Below are positions 23,279 through 24,325 of a stretch of DNA of 24,325 bases, piece after piece. Position 1 is the stretch's first letter. Each line of letters opens with the position of its first letter. The notes below the pieces were generated by a model. That model had not been told where the DNA came from. It saw nothing but the letters and a program-made list of their open reading frames with translations, and ran no database searches. Made by a program: the position numbers and the translations under genes. The stretch is from the NCBI GenBank assembly GCA_046757725.1, contig JBHHYU010000040.1, positions 1 through 24,325 on the forward strand. Reading direction: 5' to 3'. The stretch is from JBHHYU01 sp046757725. GTDB taxonomy: Bacteria; Desulfobacterota; Binatia; UBA9968.

Positions 23279-24163
23279 CTAGGCCCGACGGTTACCTCCT
23301 TTCAGGTGCTTCGCAAAGAACTTGAGGCAGCGGCGCCAGGCGTCTTTAGCCGCTTTGGGATTGTACCGGTCGGCACGGGTTTCGTTATGAAACGCATGCT
23401 TGGCACCTTCATAAATGCGGGACTCAAAACTCTTCCCATACTTCTTCATCGCCTTTGCCAGGTCGGGAACTTTTAAAGTAATGCCTGGATTTAGACCGGC
23501 ATATAGACCCAGCACCGGTGCGCGTATGTCTTTCACCTGGGAAAGAGGGATCGGATTTTTTCCATAGAAAAGCACGCAAGCCGCCAGTGCCGGTATCTTG
23601 GTGGCAGTCAGGAGAGAAATGCTTCCCCCAAAGCAAAATCCTACCACTCCGATACGGTCGGTCTTGACCTGCTTTGACTTTCGGAGATGGGCGAACGTTG
23701 TTCTCACGACATCCATCACGATATCCGATCTCATGCCGGAGATCATACCTGCCGCCGCTTCTTTCCCCAGTTGCCGGATACCCCCAAACCGTGAGATCAC
23801 ATCCGGAGCGGCCGCAAAATACCCTTCTTTGGCAAAGCGCCGGGTTACATCCTTAATGTGATCTTCCACTCCCCGATTCTCTGAGATCACCATCACTCCA
23901 GGGAACGGTCCGCGTCCTTTAGGCTTGGACTGGTAGACACCGGCCGTGTAGTCCTTGGCTGGAATATCCACCCAGCCGGATTCCAGATCGGGATCATTCG
24001 CAGGCACCACCGTCCCCTCCGCGACCTTTCCCAGAGTCGACTCAAAAAGCAAGTCGGCCAGCACTACACTCCCGACCAGTCTGGTAGCCTGAACAATAAA
24101 CTCACGGCGACTGATTCGCCCCTCTCGGGCCTCGACCATCAAACGTTCCACTTCTACCGGCAT
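23279..24163 (-). CDS. Tat-exported dienelactone hydrolase-like protein, Asp-to-Asn
   Basis: This is an alpha/beta hydrolase of the dienelactone hydrolase family with nucleophile Cys177 in GFCFGGS and His256 in KHAFHN. Counting by the family spacing (Cys123, Asp171, His202 in the Pseudomonas enzyme, gaps 48 and 31) puts the triad acid at residue 225. That residue is Asn, in YAGLNPGI, with both gaps exact. The N terminus has a twin-arginine motif, SRREFIVQ, followed by a moderately hydrophobic stretch, so export through Tat is likely. ATG 24163 has GAGGAGG 7 bases upstream; longer starts lack one. The substrate is unknown. It stands alone at the right end. Confidence 0.88.
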   Translation of the reverse strand: MPVEVERLMVEAREGRISRREFIVQATRLVGSVVLADLLFESTLGKVAEGTVVPANDPDLESGWVDIPAKDYTAGVYQSKPKGRGPFPGVMVISENRGVEDHIKDVTRRFAKEGYFAAAPDVISRFGGIRQLGKEAAAGMISGMRSDIVMDVVRTTFAHLRKSKQVKTDRIGVVGFCFGGSISLLTATKIPALAACVLFYGKNPIPLSQVKDIRAPVLGLYAGLNPGITLKVPDLAKAMKKYGKSFESRIYEGAKHAFHNETRADRYNPKAAKDAWRRCLKFFAKHLKGGNRRA

Positions 24164-24254
24164 GGTTAGCCTCCTCTTTTGTTTATTACAAATTATCTTG
24201 ACCGTTGTGATCCATTTTGACAACCGCTTCAGCCTTGCTTGATACGTACCATTC

Positions 24255-24275
24255 CGGGTATACCCGCATGGGTAT
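24255..24275. promoter_or_regulatory. Overlapping palindromes, operator-like
   Basis: CGGGTATACCCG (24255-24266) is a perfect 12-bp palindrome. It overlaps a second inverted repeat, ATACCC-gcat-GGGTAT (24260-24275). GGGTAT thus occurs twice directly and once inverted, about 95 bases upstream of the DLH-like gene. This looks like a repressor or activator site, but its target could also lie beyond the right edge. Confidence 0.4.
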
Positions 24276-24325
24276 CCCTTTTACTTACAACACAGGTGAA
24301 CGCACATATAGTATTCCCTCACTGG

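Noticed and set aside
24164..24223. 20-residue extension of the DLH-like protein
   Set aside because: ATG 24163 has a strong GAGGAGG site and places the twin-arginine motif at a normal distance; the longer start has no ribosome site.

Overview
This window looks like chromosomal DNA of a Gram-negative, non-enteric bacterium of moderate GC content. The evidence is a lipoprotein signal, Sec- and Tat-type export signals, a LapA-type membrane protein, a sigma-54 activator with a matching -24/-12 promoter, and an aro-cmk-rpsA-ihfB gene order. Deltaproteobacteria-like, Nitrospirota-like or NC10-like lineages would all fit; the sequence alone does not decide. I see no mobile element, phage gene, CRISPR array, tRNA or rRNA.

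Left part (1-7298), accessory. A partial lipoprotein gene with a 59-residue repeat runs leftward off the window edge. Divergent from it, behind a near-perfect sigma-70 promoter, are six tightly spaced rightward genes. They encode an AAA+ ATPase with an MshEN-like N-terminal domain, a sigma-54 activator with a degenerate receiver, an exported SH3/retropepsin-like protein, a large acidic protein with one membrane span and a duplicated motif, a small helical protein, and a DUF4388 protein. A good sigma-54 promoter lies between the third and fourth genes, so the second gene may drive the last three. This is the best candidate here for an undescribed system, probably envelope- or surface-associated; its function is unknown.

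Middle (7299-12604). A 467-base hairpin-rich spacer is followed by a DUF202 membrane protein and HtpX, a membrane zinc protease. Convergent to these is a leftward MoxR-like AAA+ ATPase / VWA-domain pair, preceded by LapA.

Right part (12296-22225), leftward. This is a dense core gene cluster, in transcription order pheA, hisC, aroF, tyrA, aroA, cmk, rpsA, sppA, ihfB-like, HIT and lapA. Several junctions overlap by 1-4 bases. The first five genes cover entry into the shikimate pathway, EPSP synthesis and the terminal phenylalanine/tyrosine steps, with HisC a likely aromatic aminotransferase. The rest make CMP/dCMP kinase, ribosomal protein S1, a membrane peptidase and a nucleoid protein.

Right end. 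A RluA-family pseudouridine synthase points right and converges on a leftward, probably Tat-exported dienelactone hydrolase-like protein. In that protein the catalytic Asp position holds Asn. An operator-like palindrome cluster lies upstream of it.
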